A stretch of DNA of 64,000 nt from Saccharothrix luteola (GCF_020859565.1 NZ_JAJHUO010000015.1:62001-126000); one strand, 5' to 3'; shown: positions 1 to 8,704, counted from the first letter of the stretch. Numbers and translations: made by a program. The notes: a model not told the origin generated them from the letters alone.

Positions 1-12
1 ACACTCCCACGA

Positions 13-1158
13 GTGGAGATCCTCTTCTCTAGCCTCGGCTCACACGGGCACGTCTTCCCGCTGGTGCCACTCGCCATCGCCGCCCGCGAGCAGGGCCACG
101 ACGTCGTGTTCGCGACCCCTGACACGTTCGCGAAAGCCCTCACTTCGCGCGGCATCCAGCACGTCACGGGCGGGATGGACATGCTCGACGGGTTCGAGCT
201 CGGCAACGCGAGCCCGGCGGCGCGCAAGGCGAAGGACTTCGACCCCCGGCGCGTCTCGAAGGTGTTCGGCTCGATCCTGGCGCGCAGGCACGCCGCGGAC
301 CTGGTGCCGATCATCGTCGACCACAAGCCCGACCTGGTCGTGCACGAGGTGGCCAACGTCGGCGTGGCGCTCGCGGCGAGGGTCACCGGCGTGCCGGCGG
401 TGTGCCACTCGTTCGGCAGGTACTGGCTGCCCAGCGGTCCGATGGAGGACATCCGCCTGCACCTGGCCGAGGTCGCCGCGGAGTACGGCGCGGACCTCCC
501 CGACGGCGACATCATGCGGTTCGGCAACCCCTACCTCGACATCTGCCCCCCTTCGTTGCAGGACCGCGATTTCCTCGCCACCGCGACGGACCGCCTCCCG
601 CTGCGGCCGGTGCCGTTCGCCGAGCCCGGTGAGCTGCCGCCGTGGGTGCTCGAACACCGCGAACCGCTGGTGTACCTCACGTTGGGCACGGCGTTCACCA
701 CGGTGCACGTGCTGCGCACCGCGATCGAGGGCCTCGCCTCGCTGAACGCGAGGGTGCTCGTGTCCACCGGCACGATCGTGGAGGTGGGCGAGCTGGGCGA
801 CCTGCCGGACAACGTCGTCGTGCGGGAGTGGCTGCCGCAGGCCGACCTGCTGCCGCACGTGGACCTCGTGGTGCACCACGGCGGCGCCGGCACCACGATG
901 GGCACGCTGGGCGCCGGCGTGCCGCAACTGGTCCTGCCGCAGGGGGCCGACCAGTTCGGCAACGCCGTGATGGTGACCGAGGCCGGGCTGGGCGACCAGG
1001 TGCTCGGCGCGGAGGTGGTGGCCGAGGTGATCGCCGACAAGGCGCGCCGCCTGCTCACCGACGACGCCGTGCTCGACGCGGCGCGGGCGATGGCCGACGA
1101 GGTGGCCGCCATGCCGTCGCCGGCCGACGTGGTGGGCGTGCTGCCCGACTACGCCTGA
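13..1158 (+). CDS. MGT/EryCIII-like glycosyltransferase, copy 1
   Basis: A 381-residue GT-B-fold glycosyltransferase of the GT1 family whose members move a sugar from an activated nucleotide donor to small hydrophobic acceptors such as macrolides. The acceptor here is unknown and the enzyme should be cytoplasmic. Visible signatures are the N-terminal acceptor-domain start GSHGHVFPLVPLAIAA (residues 9-24) and the C-terminal donor-site block HHGGAGTTMGTLGAGVPQ from about residue 288, followed by PQGADQFGNA; full family length. The GTG start at 13 has no clear Shine-Dalgarno within the few bases available. The next gene is a close paralogue in the same orientation, so the pair is a tandem duplication. 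It could act in natural-product tailoring or in drug inactivation by glycosylation; the sequence does not decide between these. Confidence 0.9.
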   Translation: MEILFSSLGSHGHVFPLVPLAIAAREQGHDVVFATPDTFAKALTSRGIQHVTGGMDMLDGFELGNASPAARKAKDFDPRRVSKVFGSILARRHAADLVPIIVDHKPDLVVHEVANVGVALAARVTGVPAVCHSFGRYWLPSGPMEDIRLHLAEVAAEYGADLPDGDIMRFGNPYLDICPPSLQDRDFLATATDRLPLRPVPFAEPGELPPWVLEHREPLVYLTLGTAFTTVHVLRTAIEGLASLNARVLVSTGTIVEVGELGDLPDNVVVREWLPQADLLPHVDLVVHHGGAGTTMGTLGAGVPQLVLPQGADQFGNAVMVTEAGLGDQVLGAEVVAEVIADKARRLLTDDAVLDAARAMADEVAAMPSPADVVGVLPDYA

Positions 1159-1176
1159 CGCCGTCCGTGACAGCGG

Positions 1177-1199
1177 CGTGAGGTGATCTTCGCCTCACG
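1177..1199 (+). terminator. short hairpin between the tandem glycosyltransferases
   Basis: CGTGAGG (1177-1183) and CCTCACG (1193-1199) form a perfect 7-bp stem with a 9-nt loop just after the first glycosyltransferase. There is no T tract. It could be an intrinsic terminator or an attenuating hairpin between the two paralogues. Confidence 0.35.
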
Positions 1200-1264
1200 G
1201 CGCGAAGAGCCCCAATCGGACGAAATTCACCCACCGTGGAAAACTTCTCGCTACGCTCGAACCA

Positions 1265-2410
1265 GTGCGAATCCTCTTCTCCAGCCTAGGTTTACACGGA
1301 CACACCTACCCGCTGCTGCCGCTGGCGATCGCCGCCCGCGAGGTGGGCCACGACGTCTCCTACTTCACCGGCGCCGCGTTCGCGAACGCCCTGACCTCGA
1401 ACGGCATCGAGCACGTCGTGGGCGGCATGGACCTGCGCGAGGCCTTCGAGATCGCGAACGGGGGCGGCCTCGTGGGCAGGCCGCAGGACGCCGACCCCGA
1501 CCGGATCGCGGCCGCGTTCACCTCGGTGCTGCCGCGCAACTTCGCCGCCGAGCTCGCGCCGGTCATCGCCGACCTCAAGCCCGACCTGGTGGTGCACGAG
1601 CTCGGCAACCCCGGCGCGGGATTCGCGGCGAAGGTGGCCGGCGTGCCCGGGCTGTGCCACTCGTTCGGCCGGATGTGGCAGGCGGACGAGTTCGCGAGCA
1701 CCGCGCGCGGGCACCTCCTCGAGGTCGCCGCGGACCTGGGTGTCGAGATCCCCGAGGACGACATCATGGGGCTCGGCAACCCGTACATCGACATCTGCCC
1801 GCCGTCGGTGCAGGACCCGACCTTCCTGGCCACCGCGCGCAACCGGATCCCGCTGCGGCCGGTGCCGTTCGCCGAGCCCGGCGAGCTGCCGGCGTGGGTG
1901 GTCGAACACCGCGAACCGCTGGTGTACCTGACGCTGGGCACGGCGTTCGGCGAGACGGGTGTGCTGCGCACCGCCATCGACGGCCTGGCCGCCGTGGACG
2001 TCAAGGTCCTCGTCGCCGCCGGACCCACGGTCGACGCGGGCGCGCTCGGCGAGCTGCCCGACAACGTCGTCGTGCTCCCGTGGGTGCCGCAGGCGGACCT
2101 GCTGCCGCACGTGGACCTCGTGGTGCACCACGGCGGCAGCGGCACGACGATGGGCACGTTCGGCGCGGGCGTGCCGCAGCTGATCCTGCCGCAGGGCGCC
2201 GACCAGTTCGGCAACGCCGCCGTGGTCACCGAGGCCGGGCTGGGCCGCCAACTGGTCGGCGCGGACGTGGCCGCCGCGGCGGGCCCCACCCAGGGGCGGC
2301 GCCCGCTCGCCCCCGCGGCGGTCCAGGGCGCGGCGCGGGCGATCGCCGCCGAGGTGGCCGCGATGCCGTCGCCGCACGACGTGGCCCGCACGCTGCCCGA
2401 CTACGCCTGA
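1265..2410 (+). CDS. MGT/EryCIII-like glycosyltransferase, copy 2
   Basis: A 381-residue paralogue of the preceding glycosyltransferase, exactly the same length, with the same GT-B layout: GLHGHTYPLLPLAIAA at the N-terminus and HHGGSGTTMGTFGAGVPQ in the donor domain. Most of the chain aligns residue for residue; about 25 residues after GLGRQLVGAD (roughly 325-350) are strongly divergent but in register, and the alternative frames give no better match, so I see divergence and not a frameshift. The GTG start lacks a ribosome-binding site and lies 7 nt after a TACGCT (1252-1257) that could be a -10 box, so a leaderless transcript is plausible. The sugar and acceptor are unknown. Confidence 0.9.
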   Translation: MRILFSSLGLHGHTYPLLPLAIAAREVGHDVSYFTGAAFANALTSNGIEHVVGGMDLREAFEIANGGGLVGRPQDADPDRIAAAFTSVLPRNFAAELAPVIADLKPDLVVHELGNPGAGFAAKVAGVPGLCHSFGRMWQADEFASTARGHLLEVAADLGVEIPEDDIMGLGNPYIDICPPSVQDPTFLATARNRIPLRPVPFAEPGELPAWVVEHREPLVYLTLGTAFGETGVLRTAIDGLAAVDVKVLVAAGPTVDAGALGELPDNVVVLPWVPQADLLPHVDLVVHHGGSGTTMGTFGAGVPQLILPQGADQFGNAAVVTEAGLGRQLVGADVAAAAGPTQGRRPLAPAAVQGAARAIAAEVAAMPSPHDVARTLPDYA

Positions 2411-2450
2411 CACCGCGCACCCGCCTGGCCGCGCGACCCGGGGGCCGCGG

Positions 2451-3215
2451 TCAGGCGGGCACGGTGAAGAACTGGTGCGGTTGGAACACGCAGATGGTGG
2501 CGTCGCTCTGCACGTTGCCGTCGGTGATCTCGACGAAGTAGCCGTAGGACCTGCCCGGATCGAGTGGCACCGGCAGCGTGACCCGGCCGCGGTTGAGGCC
2601 GGTGGTCCGCTCGCCAGACCGGACCGCGTCGAGGTAGATGTTGTCCCACCACACCAGGCGTTGCGTGTCGAACTCGCGCAGCGAGCCGCCCTCGGCGAGC
2701 CGGAACACGTAGAACGCGTCCGGGCCGCCCAGCTCGTCCAGGGTGAGCCAGTCGACCCGCTCGACCGCGCCGGTGGGCTCGGCGGTGCGCGACGGCGTGA
2801 ACGCGTCGAGGACCTTCGCCCGGTTCTCCCGGTAGACCGGCACGATCCGGTCCGTCGGCTCCTGGCGCTGCACCCGCGACCGGCTCGTCACCGAACCGTC
2901 CTTCGCGGTGACCTCGATCGTGTACTCACCCTCCGGCATGTACCCGGTCGGCAGGTTCACCATGTACCAGTGGAAGCCGAGGGCGGAATCGTGGATGTGC
3001 CCGTTGAGGTTGCGCTGGGTGAACGGCTCGTTGGCGAACTCGACCCGGTAGCCGCCCGGCCCGCGGGCCACGATCGACTCGATCAACTCCGGCGTCGGCG
3101 TGGCGGTCGGGTAGAACGACACGAGGAACTTGTGCTGCTCGCGCGGCAGGCCGGAACCGTCGAAGTCCCAGTAGACGTTGCAGGCCATGATGTCGTAGAT
3201 CCGCACCGAGTCCAT
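2451..3215 (-). CDS. hypothetical protein (254 aa)
   Basis: A 254-residue protein that I do not recognise. The ATG at 3215 (MDSVRIYDIMACNVYWDFDG) is preferred because it begins the compact, conserved-looking sequence; a longer in-frame start at 3305 would add 30 low-complexity residues. No signal peptide or membrane segment is visible. It is rich in aromatic residues and beta-like segments (FYVFRLAEGGSLREFDTQ, SYGYFVEITDGNVQSDATIC), which suggests an all-beta fold of the kind used in adhesive, carrier or cyanophycin/PHA-associated proteins, but this is only an impression. It is convergent with the second glycosyltransferase (40-bp gap) and divergent from the GDSL esterase gene. Confidence 0.7.
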   Translation of the reverse strand: MDSVRIYDIMACNVYWDFDGSGLPREQHKFLVSFYPTATPTPELIESIVARGPGGYRVEFANEPFTQRNLNGHIHDSALGFHWYMVNLPTGYMPEGEYTIEVTAKDGSVTSRSRVQRQEPTDRIVPVYRENRAKVLDAFTPSRTAEPTGAVERVDWLTLDELGGPDAFYVFRLAEGGSLREFDTQRLVWWDNIYLDAVRSGERTTGLNRGRVTLPVPLDPGRSYGYFVEITDGNVQSDATICVFQPHQFFTVPA

Positions 3216-3406
3216 GCCGCCAGTCTCGGCGCGTCGGCCGGCCCGGTGCATCGGTGTGACCACCCACCCGCAACCCTGCTTAACACGTAAGCGCGGGCCA
3301 CTCATCGCAACTATCGCGCCGCTCGTCGTGGTGTCCTTGACCGGTTAACAGACCCGCTGCCACGGTCGGCGACGCCATCAAAGACGACCGGCGTTGGGAG
3401 ACCTTC

Positions 3407-4624
3407 ATGGCAAGACACGTGGGGACACTGGCCGTGATAGCCGCGCTCGTGGCGACGGCCGTGGTGCCGCCGACCGCGACCGCGCACGGCAGGCCCTGGG
3501 TGGCCGGCTGGGCGGCGAGTCCCGTGGTGGGCAGCGAGATCCCGTGGAGCGACTGCCCGGCGGGCGAGGGGCTGCGGGACCAGACCGTGCGCAACGTGGT
3601 GTTCCTCAGCGCCGGCGGCGAGTCGGTGCGGGTCCGGTTGAGCAACGCGTTCGGCGCGACGCCGTTGCGGGTCGGCCGCACGACGGTCGCCGTGCAGCAG
3701 TCGGGCGACGCGGTGGTGCCCGGCACGTTGCGCGCGGTGACGTTCAAGGGCAGGCGGGACGTCACGGTGCCGGTCGGCCAGGAGATCTTCAGCGACCCGG
3801 TCCGCCTGGACGTGCGCGCGCTGTCCACGCTGCTGGTGAGCGCCTACGTGCCGGAGGCCACCGGCCCGCTGACCAACCACCCGTTCACCGCGCAGGGCAA
3901 CTACCTGGCACCCGGCGACCGGACCGGCGTGGCGTCGGGCGGGTTCCAGGACACGCCGTGCTGGATGGTCGTCAACGGCGTCGACGTCGCGCCCGCGCGG
4001 CGGGTCGCGGGCACGGTGGTGGCGTTCGGCGACTCGATCACCGACACCGCCAACACCACCGGCAACGCCAACCGCCGCTGGCCCGACTTCCTGGCCAGGC
4101 GGCTGAACGCGGTGCCGGGCCGCACGCTGTCCGTGGTGAACGCGGGTCTGGGCGGCAACCGCCTCATCGCCGACCGCGACGAGCCGTTCTGGGGCGTCGC
4201 GGGCGTGACGAGGGTGCAGCGCGACGTGCTGTCGCAGACCGGCGTCAAGGCGATGATCCTGCTGGAGGCGGTCAACGACATCGGCTACAGCGCGTCGGCC
4301 GAGGACCTGATCGCCGGGCACCGGAACGTGATCGCGCAGGCGCGGGCCAAGGGCGTGAAGGTCTACGGCGGCACGATCCTGCCGTTCAAGGGGTCCTTCA
4401 TCTGGACCGAGGAGCGCGAGGCGACCTGGCGGACGCTCAACGACTGGATCCGCACTTCCGGCGAGTTCGACGGCGTGGTGGACTTCGCCGCCGCGACCGG
4501 CGTGCCCGGCGACCCGGCCACGCTGAACCCGGCCTACGACAGCGGCGACCACCTGCACCCGAACGACGCGGGCACGGAAGCCATGGCGAACGCCGTCGAC
4601 CTGGCCATGCTGCTGCGGCGCTGA
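3407..4624 (+). CDS. secreted SGNH/GDSL-family esterase
   Basis: A 405-residue exported SGNH hydrolase that should cleave ester bonds in acylated polysaccharides or lipids outside the cell. A Sec signal peptide covers residues 1-26 (hydrophobic stretch then TATA/HG). An N-terminal beta domain is followed by the catalytic domain: block I AFGDSITDT with nucleophile Ser210, block II Gly in NAGLGGNRL (245-253), block III Asn in LLEAVNDI (Asn290), and the DHLHPND block with Asp381/His384 completing the triad. The arrangement matches actinomycete SGNH enzymes with an N-terminal beta-sandwich. A strong inverted repeat lies just downstream. The exact substrate is not deducible. Confidence 0.88.
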   Translation: MARHVGTLAVIAALVATAVVPPTATAHGRPWVAGWAASPVVGSEIPWSDCPAGEGLRDQTVRNVVFLSAGGESVRVRLSNAFGATPLRVGRTTVAVQQSGDAVVPGTLRAVTFKGRRDVTVPVGQEIFSDPVRLDVRALSTLLVSAYVPEATGPLTNHPFTAQGNYLAPGDRTGVASGGFQDTPCWMVVNGVDVAPARRVAGTVVAFGDSITDTANTTGNANRRWPDFLARRLNAVPGRTLSVVNAGLGGNRLIADRDEPFWGVAGVTRVQRDVLSQTGVKAMILLEAVNDIGYSASAEDLIAGHRNVIAQARAKGVKVYGGTILPFKGSFIWTEEREATWRTLNDWIRTSGEFDGVVDFAAATGVPGDPATLNPAYDSGDHLHPNDAGTEAMANAVDLAMLLRR

Positions 4625-4630
4625 GCCGCT

Positions 4631-4673
4631 GCTGTCCGGGGTGGATCCGCTGTCGGCGAACGCCCCGGACAGC
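4631..4673 (+). terminator. 11-bp perfect stem after GDSL esterase
   Basis: GCTGTCCGGGG (4631-4641) pairs perfectly with CCCCGGACAGC (4663-4673) across a 21-nt loop, starting 7 bp after the esterase stop codon. There is no U tract, as is usual for GC-rich actinomycete terminators. Confidence 0.6.
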
Positions 4674-4728
4674 ACGGCCCGCGCGAGAGCACGATTGGGG
4701 CGTAATCGTGTAATCGACGGAGGCGCCG

Positions 4729-5637
4729 ATGGATCCGCTGGACGCCTACTCGCAGGCCGTGATCGCGGTCGCGAAGTCGGTCACGCCGCACGTGGCCAGC
4801 GTGCGCATGCCGCGCGGCACCGGGTCGGCGGTGGTGTTCACCGACGACGGCTACCTGCTGACCAACGCGCACGTCGTCGGCAGCGGTCGGGACGGGACGG
4901 CGGTGTTCGCCGACGGTGCCGAGTCGCCGTTCACGGTCGTCGGCACCGACCCCCTCGCGGATCTCGCCGTGCTCAAGGCGTCGGAGGACGCGCCCGGCGC
5001 GGCGAAGTTCGGCGACGCCGACCACCTCCAGGTCGGCCAACTCGTCATCGCCGTCGGCAACCCGTTGGGCCTGGCCGGTTCGGTGACCGCCGGGGTGGTC
5101 AGCGCGCTGGGCCGCGCGGTGCCGGTGAGCAACGGCCGGGCGGGACGCGTGATCGAGGACGTGATCCAGACCGACGCGGCGCTCAACCCGGGCAACTCCG
5201 GCGGCGCGCTGGCCAACTCCGCAGGCGAGGTGGTCGGCATCAACACCGCGTTGGCGGGCATCGGCCTCGGCCTGGCCATCCCGGTGAACAGCACCACCCG
5301 GCGCATCCTCTCCACGCTGATGGTCGAGGGCCGGGTGCGGCGGGCCTACCTCGGCGTGATCGGCGCGCCCGCACCGCTGCCGGACGCCGTCGCCGAGCGC
5401 ACCGGGCAACGCGCGGGCGTCCGGCTGGTGCAGGTCGTGCCGGGCGGTCCGGCCGAACGGGCGGGACTGCGCGACGGCGACCTGGTGCTCAGCGTGGCGC
5501 GCACGCCGGTCAGCGACGCGCAGGGCATCCAGCGGCAGCTGTTCGCCGAAGCCATCGGCCTACCGCTGCCGGTGACGGTCCTGCGCAACGGCGCGATGGT
5601 CGACGTCATCGCCACGCCCAGCGAGCTCACCACGTAA
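4729..5637 (+). CDS. HtrA/DegP-like S1C serine protease with PDZ domain, no signal peptide
   Basis: A 302-residue trypsin-like protease of the S1C (HtrA) family. The catalytic triad is visible: His48 in LLTNAHVVG, Asp78 in DPLADLAVLKA and Ser157 in NPGNSGGALAN. A C-terminal PDZ domain covers about 210-295 (RRAYLGVIG through ERAGLRDGDLVLSV). The usual HtrA N-terminal signal peptide or membrane anchor is missing: the protein begins MDPLDAYSQAVIAVAKSVTP with a GGAGG ribosome site 5-6 nt upstream of the ATG. It is therefore predicted cytoplasmic, unlike classical HtrA proteins that police the cell envelope. Its last 78 bp overlap the convergent GNAT gene. Confidence 0.88.
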   Translation: MDPLDAYSQAVIAVAKSVTPHVASVRMPRGTGSAVVFTDDGYLLTNAHVVGSGRDGTAVFADGAESPFTVVGTDPLADLAVLKASEDAPGAAKFGDADHLQVGQLVIAVGNPLGLAGSVTAGVVSALGRAVPVSNGRAGRVIEDVIQTDAALNPGNSGGALANSAGEVVGINTALAGIGLGLAIPVNSTTRRILSTLMVEGRVRRAYLGVIGAPAPLPDAVAERTGQRAGVRLVQVVPGGPAERAGLRDGDLVLSVARTPVSDAQGIQRQLFAEAIGLPLPVTVLRNGAMVDVIATPSELTT

Positions 5638-6189
5638 CGCGATCGCGAACCGGCGGCAGACGCGCACCCGTGCGAACTCCCGCCGCGACCGCGCCTCCTC
5701 GCCCAAGTCCGCGTGCAGGACCGCCTTCACCGCGCGCAGGCCGGGGCGCGCCACCACGGCACGCGCCGGCTCGTCGGCCGACGTGTGGTGGTCGGCGAAG
5801 ACGTGCGGGTGGTGGTCGCTCTCGCCGAAGCCCATGCCGCGGTACCAGCGCAGCGTCGGCGCGTCGTCACGGGTCCAGGCGTCCAGCGTGGTCGCGCCGA
5901 GCGCCAGCGCCCGGGCGCGGGCACGCGACAACAACGCGCCGCCGATGCCCCGGTGCTGGTGGTCCGGGTGCACGGCGACCGCCTCGATGGTGGCCAGCTC
6001 GCCGTCGACCGCCAGGTCGAGGATGCCGACGACCACGTCGCCGTCCACCGCCACGAGTTCCGCCCCGGAGACCTCCGGCTTCGCCACGAGCACCTTCTCG
6101 TGCAGCGCGGCGCCCAGGAACGACAACACCCGACACCGCAGCCAGGACGGTTCGTCATCGACGACGTAGTCGCGCACCTGATACCCCAT
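5560..6189 (-). CDS. GNAT-family N-acetyltransferase
   Basis: A 209-residue acetyltransferase expected to move an acetyl group from acetyl-CoA to an amine. The acetyl-CoA loop is seen as VHPDHQHRGIGGALL (residues about 90-105), followed by LRWYRGMGF typical of the final GNAT strand and helix. The ATG at 6189 (MGYQVRDYVVDDEPSW) begins the recognisable LRCRVLSFLGAAL opening; in-frame starts further upstream add unlikely Arg/Pro-rich sequence. The C-terminal 26 codons overlap the convergent protease gene on the other strand, so the true end may carry a non-conserved tail. The substrate is unknown. Confidence 0.8.
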   Translation of the reverse strand: MGYQVRDYVVDDEPSWLRCRVLSFLGAALHEKVLVAKPEVSGAELVAVDGDVVVGILDLAVDGELATIEAVAVHPDHQHRGIGGALLSRARARALALGATTLDAWTRDDAPTLRWYRGMGFGESDHHPHVFADHHTSADEPARAVVARPGLRAVKAVLHADLGEEARSRREFARVRVCRRFAIALRGELAGRGDDVDHRAVAQDRHRQR

Positions 6190-6302
6190 CGCGACAGCCT
6201 GCCCGATCGGCATCGGGCGGGCGCACCGATTTCTCCACCGGCGGATGGCAACCATCCGTTCGCGCCGACTGGTAGTACGTGCGTCGGACGAGGCGAGGGG
6301 CC

Positions 6303-6800
6303 GTGGTGGGAGTACCCGAGGGGTTCGAGGAGTTCGTGGCAGGAGCGTCACCACGCCTGTTGCGCACGGCGTTCCTGTTGACCAGGGACAGAGGGCACGC
6401 CGAAGACCTGCTGCAGACGTCGCTGGCGCGGGCGTGGCGGGCCTGGCGGCGGGTGCAGGGCGACCCGGAGCCGTACGTGCGCCGGATCATCGTCAACACC
6501 TATGCCACCTGGTGGCGCCGCAAGTGGCGGGACGAACGCCCGACCGACGTGCTGCCCGAGCCCGTCGGCGCGTCCCCGGAAGCCGCCGTCGACGAGCGAG
6601 AGTGGCTGTGGCAGGCATTGGGACGCCTCCCCCGCCGGCAACGCGCCGTGGTCGTGCTGCGGTTCTACGAGGACCTGACCGAAGCACAGGCGGCACACGC
6701 CCTCGGCGTCTCCGTCGGCACGGTGAAGAGCCAGACCAGCAAGGCGCTGGCCCGGTTGCGGCTGGACGACACCATCACCCGGGAAGGGGTGCGGCGATGA
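6303..6800 (+). CDS. SigE-family ECF RNA polymerase sigma factor
   Basis: An ECF sigma factor of about 165 residues in the actinobacterial SigE family. Region 2 is seen in FEEFVAGASPRLLRTAFLL followed by GHAEDLLQTSLARAWRAW, and region 4 in LGRLPRRQRAVVVLRFYEDL with the helix-turn-helix ALGVSVGTVKSQTSKAL. The GTG at 6303 is chosen because AGGCGAGGGG ends two bases before it and because family members usually begin just before the FxxFVAG motif; a GTG at 6279 is possible. Its stop overlaps the start of the next gene by ATGA, which marks a coupled sigma factor/partner pair. Confidence 0.9.
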   Translation: MVGVPEGFEEFVAGASPRLLRTAFLLTRDRGHAEDLLQTSLARAWRAWRRVQGDPEPYVRRIIVNTYATWWRRKWRDERPTDVLPEPVGASPEAAVDEREWLWQALGRLPRRQRAVVVLRFYEDLTEAQAAHALGVSVGTVKSQTSKALARLRLDDTITREGVRR

Positions 6801-7780
6801 ACCTGACCGACCTCACCGAGGTGCTGCGCCGGCACGCCGAGCTGCCGCCCGACGCCGCGCACGGCCCGCGCATGTCCGGCATCCGGGCCAAGGTCAAGGC
6901 CTCCCGGCGGCGACGGGCAACGGCGGTGGCGGCGTCGATCGTGGCCGTGCTGGGCGTGGCCTTCGCGTTGACGGCGCCGGTCCAGCGCGAGTCGCAACCC
7001 GCCGAGCCGGAACCGGTGGTGTTCTCCGAGTACCACGAAGGCACGCGGATCGTCGCGCAGACGTCAGGCCGGGCCCCCGCGTCGACCATCGCGCTCCGGT
7101 TCGTGCCCACCACGCCCGAACCGGAGCTGTTCATCACCTGCGACCCCCACGACGACAGCAAGCAGATGTACTCCACCCTCATCGTCAACGGCGTGCCGGT
7201 CGGCGACGGCCTGACCTGCGGACTCCCGATGAAGCTCAACCTCGACTGGACGAAGCACCGCATCGGGGTCGGCGCGCCCATGACGGTCACCATGTCGGTG
7301 GGAGAACAGCTCTGGGACGAGGAGGAGCAGGGGGCGCACGCCGGCCCGATGCCGCCCGACGCGACGTTCGCCGCAGCCGTCGGTGTGCCGGTGGCGCCGG
7401 AGGACTACCCGTTCCCGCCTCGCCCGGAGACCTTGGCTCCCATCGACCCCGCGCTGGACGCGACCAACCCCGGCCAGGACAGGGTCTTCGAGCTGCGAGC
7501 CGTCCCCGGCCGGTCGAACGGCACGTGGCAGACCGCCGTGAGCCTCCCGAGCCGACCGGTCTACGTCGTGGTGGCCGTCAACACCCCGGGCCGCATCCGG
7601 GTGCTGATCAACGACGTCGAGGTGGTCGAACACGCCACGTGGACCTACCGGATCTCCCACCTGTCGGACTCCGATCAGGGGTACTGGGAGGTCGGGGTGG
7701 AACCGGGAGCCACCGTGAACATCACGGTCATCGCCGAGCGCACCAGCGGCGACTGGGCTGTGCTCCTCAAGGAGACCTGA
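6797..7780 (+). CDS. membrane-anchored partner of the sigma factor, probable anti-sigma-like protein
   Basis: A 327-residue single-pass membrane protein translationally coupled (ATGA) to the sigma-factor gene. A short cytoplasmic N-terminus of about 43 residues with a KVKASRRRRAT stop-transfer cluster precedes one transmembrane helix (about 45-61, AVAASIVAVLGVAFALT); the remaining 265 residues should be extracytoplasmic and beta-rich. Pairing and topology suggest control of the sigma factor, as in SigE-type operons, but no zinc-binding HxxxCxxC anti-sigma motif is present, so the mechanism is open. The outer part resembles no domain I recognise. Confidence 0.75.
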   Translation: MNLTDLTEVLRRHAELPPDAAHGPRMSGIRAKVKASRRRRATAVAASIVAVLGVAFALTAPVQRESQPAEPEPVVFSEYHEGTRIVAQTSGRAPASTIALRFVPTTPEPELFITCDPHDDSKQMYSTLIVNGVPVGDGLTCGLPMKLNLDWTKHRIGVGAPMTVTMSVGEQLWDEEEQGAHAGPMPPDATFAAAVGVPVAPEDYPFPPRPETLAPIDPALDATNPGQDRVFELRAVPGRSNGTWQTAVSLPSRPVYVVVAVNTPGRIRVLINDVEVVEHATWTYRISHLSDSDQGYWEVGVEPGATVNITVIAERTSGDWAVLLKET

Positions 7781-7806
7781 GCGGTGGGCCGTGCGAGGAT
7801 CGCGCC

Positions 7807-8112
7807 ATGGTCATCGAGGTGCACGACGTTCCCGCGGAGAAGCACTTCGCGGCCGTGGTCGACGGCAAGCCGGCGGGCAAGGCGGTCTACATCCGCACGC
7901 CCGACCTGATCGTGTTCACCCACACGGAGGTCGACCCCGCGTTCGAGGGCAAGGGCGTCGGCAGCGCCCTCGCCCGTGCCGCGCTCGACCAGGCGCGGGC
8001 GTGGGAGCTGCCCGTGCTGCCGCTGTGCCCGTTCATCAAGGGCTACATCGAGCGGCACCGCGAGTACGTCGACGGCGTCTACCGCTCGCCGAGGACCACC
8101 GCCGTGGACTGA
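7807..8112 (+). CDS. small GNAT-like acetyltransferase (Acetyltransf_CG type)
   Basis: A 101-residue protein of the short YjdJ-like acetyltransferase family (Pfam GCN5-related N-acetyltransferase, CG type). The acetyl-CoA loop is VDPAFEGKGVGSALA and the C-terminal signature is LPLCPFIKGYIERHREY. Family members are small stand-alone acetyl-CoA-binding proteins whose substrate is usually unknown. The ATG at 7807 lies 26 bp after the sigma-partner gene, so it may be co-transcribed. It converges on the SOD-like gene with only 4 bp between stop codons. Confidence 0.88.
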   Translation: MVIEVHDVPAEKHFAAVVDGKPAGKAVYIRTPDLIVFTHTEVDPAFEGKGVGSALARAALDQARAWELPVLPLCPFIKGYIERHREYVDGVYRSPRTTAVD

Positions 8113-8116
8113 ACCG

Positions 8117-8704
8117 TCAGCGGAACGACGCGGTGAAGCACGCGAGCCGGGCGCCCGCGCTGCCCGCCCGGCCGTGCTCGGTCGCGGTGGTCGGCTGCTC
8201 GTGCAGCACGATCGAGGACGGCGCGCGGTCGTCGAACGCGAACGGCACGGTGGTCTCGGCCATGCCGTGGCCCTGGCCGTCGGTGGCCAGCTCCAGCCAG
8301 ATCTCGTTGTGCGGGTTGGCGTAGGCCGGGTCGACCGACGGCCGCTCGGGTGTCGCGGCGGGGTCGACCTCGTGCTGGTAGTGCGGACCGGCGTCGGTGC
8401 CGTTCTTGCCGCACGGGTCGGTGTGCGCGTGGACGGCGTAGCCGCGGTCGGGCTGGAGCAGGTCGGCGCTGAGCCGCACGGTCGTCGCGCCGTCGCCCGG
8501 GACCACTTCCAGCTCCAGCTGCGCGCCCGGCGGCGCGGCCTCGGGGTCGTAGGTGAACGCCACGTCCGCGGCCCCGACCGGGGCGAGCACACCGATCTCC
8601 CGGCTACCCACCTCCCCCTCCGACGACCTGGCGTCGTCCGGCCCCGGGTCGCCGCCGCACCCCACCGCCACGCTGAGCGCGGCCACGACGAAGGCGATGC
8701 GCAT
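8117..8704 (-). CDS. Cu/Zn superoxide-dismutase-like lipoprotein
   Basis: A 195-residue exported lipoprotein with a SodC-like domain. The lipobox AVGC places the lipidated cysteine at residue 16. Likely metal ligands are His92 and His94 in VHAHTDPCG, His108 and His111 in GPHYQHEVDP, His132 in NPHNEIW and His168 in IVLHEQP, so copper or zinc binding looks possible although the classical spacing is altered. The ATG at 8704 is set by a GGAGGG site 8 bases upstream. The role should be superoxide removal or metal handling at the outer face of the membrane. Confidence 0.8.
   Translation of the reverse strand: MRIAFVVAALSVAVGCGGDPGPDDARSSEGEVGSREIGVLAPVGAADVAFTYDPEAAPPGAQLELEVVPGDGATTVRLSADLLQPDRGYAVHAHTDPCGKNGTDAGPHYQHEVDPAATPERPSVDPAYANPHNEIWLELATDGQGHGMAETTVPFAFDDRAPSSIVLHEQPTTATEHGRAGSAGARLACFTASFR

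Noticed and set aside
2226..2345. Frameshift in the second glycosyltransferase
   Set aside because: The divergent block keeps length and register and the other frames give no similarity to the paralogue.
1183..2541. 452-codon plus-strand frame across the second glycosyltransferase
   Set aside because: It is the out-of-frame reading of a clear glycosyltransferase and consists of Arg/Gly/Pro-rich sequence.
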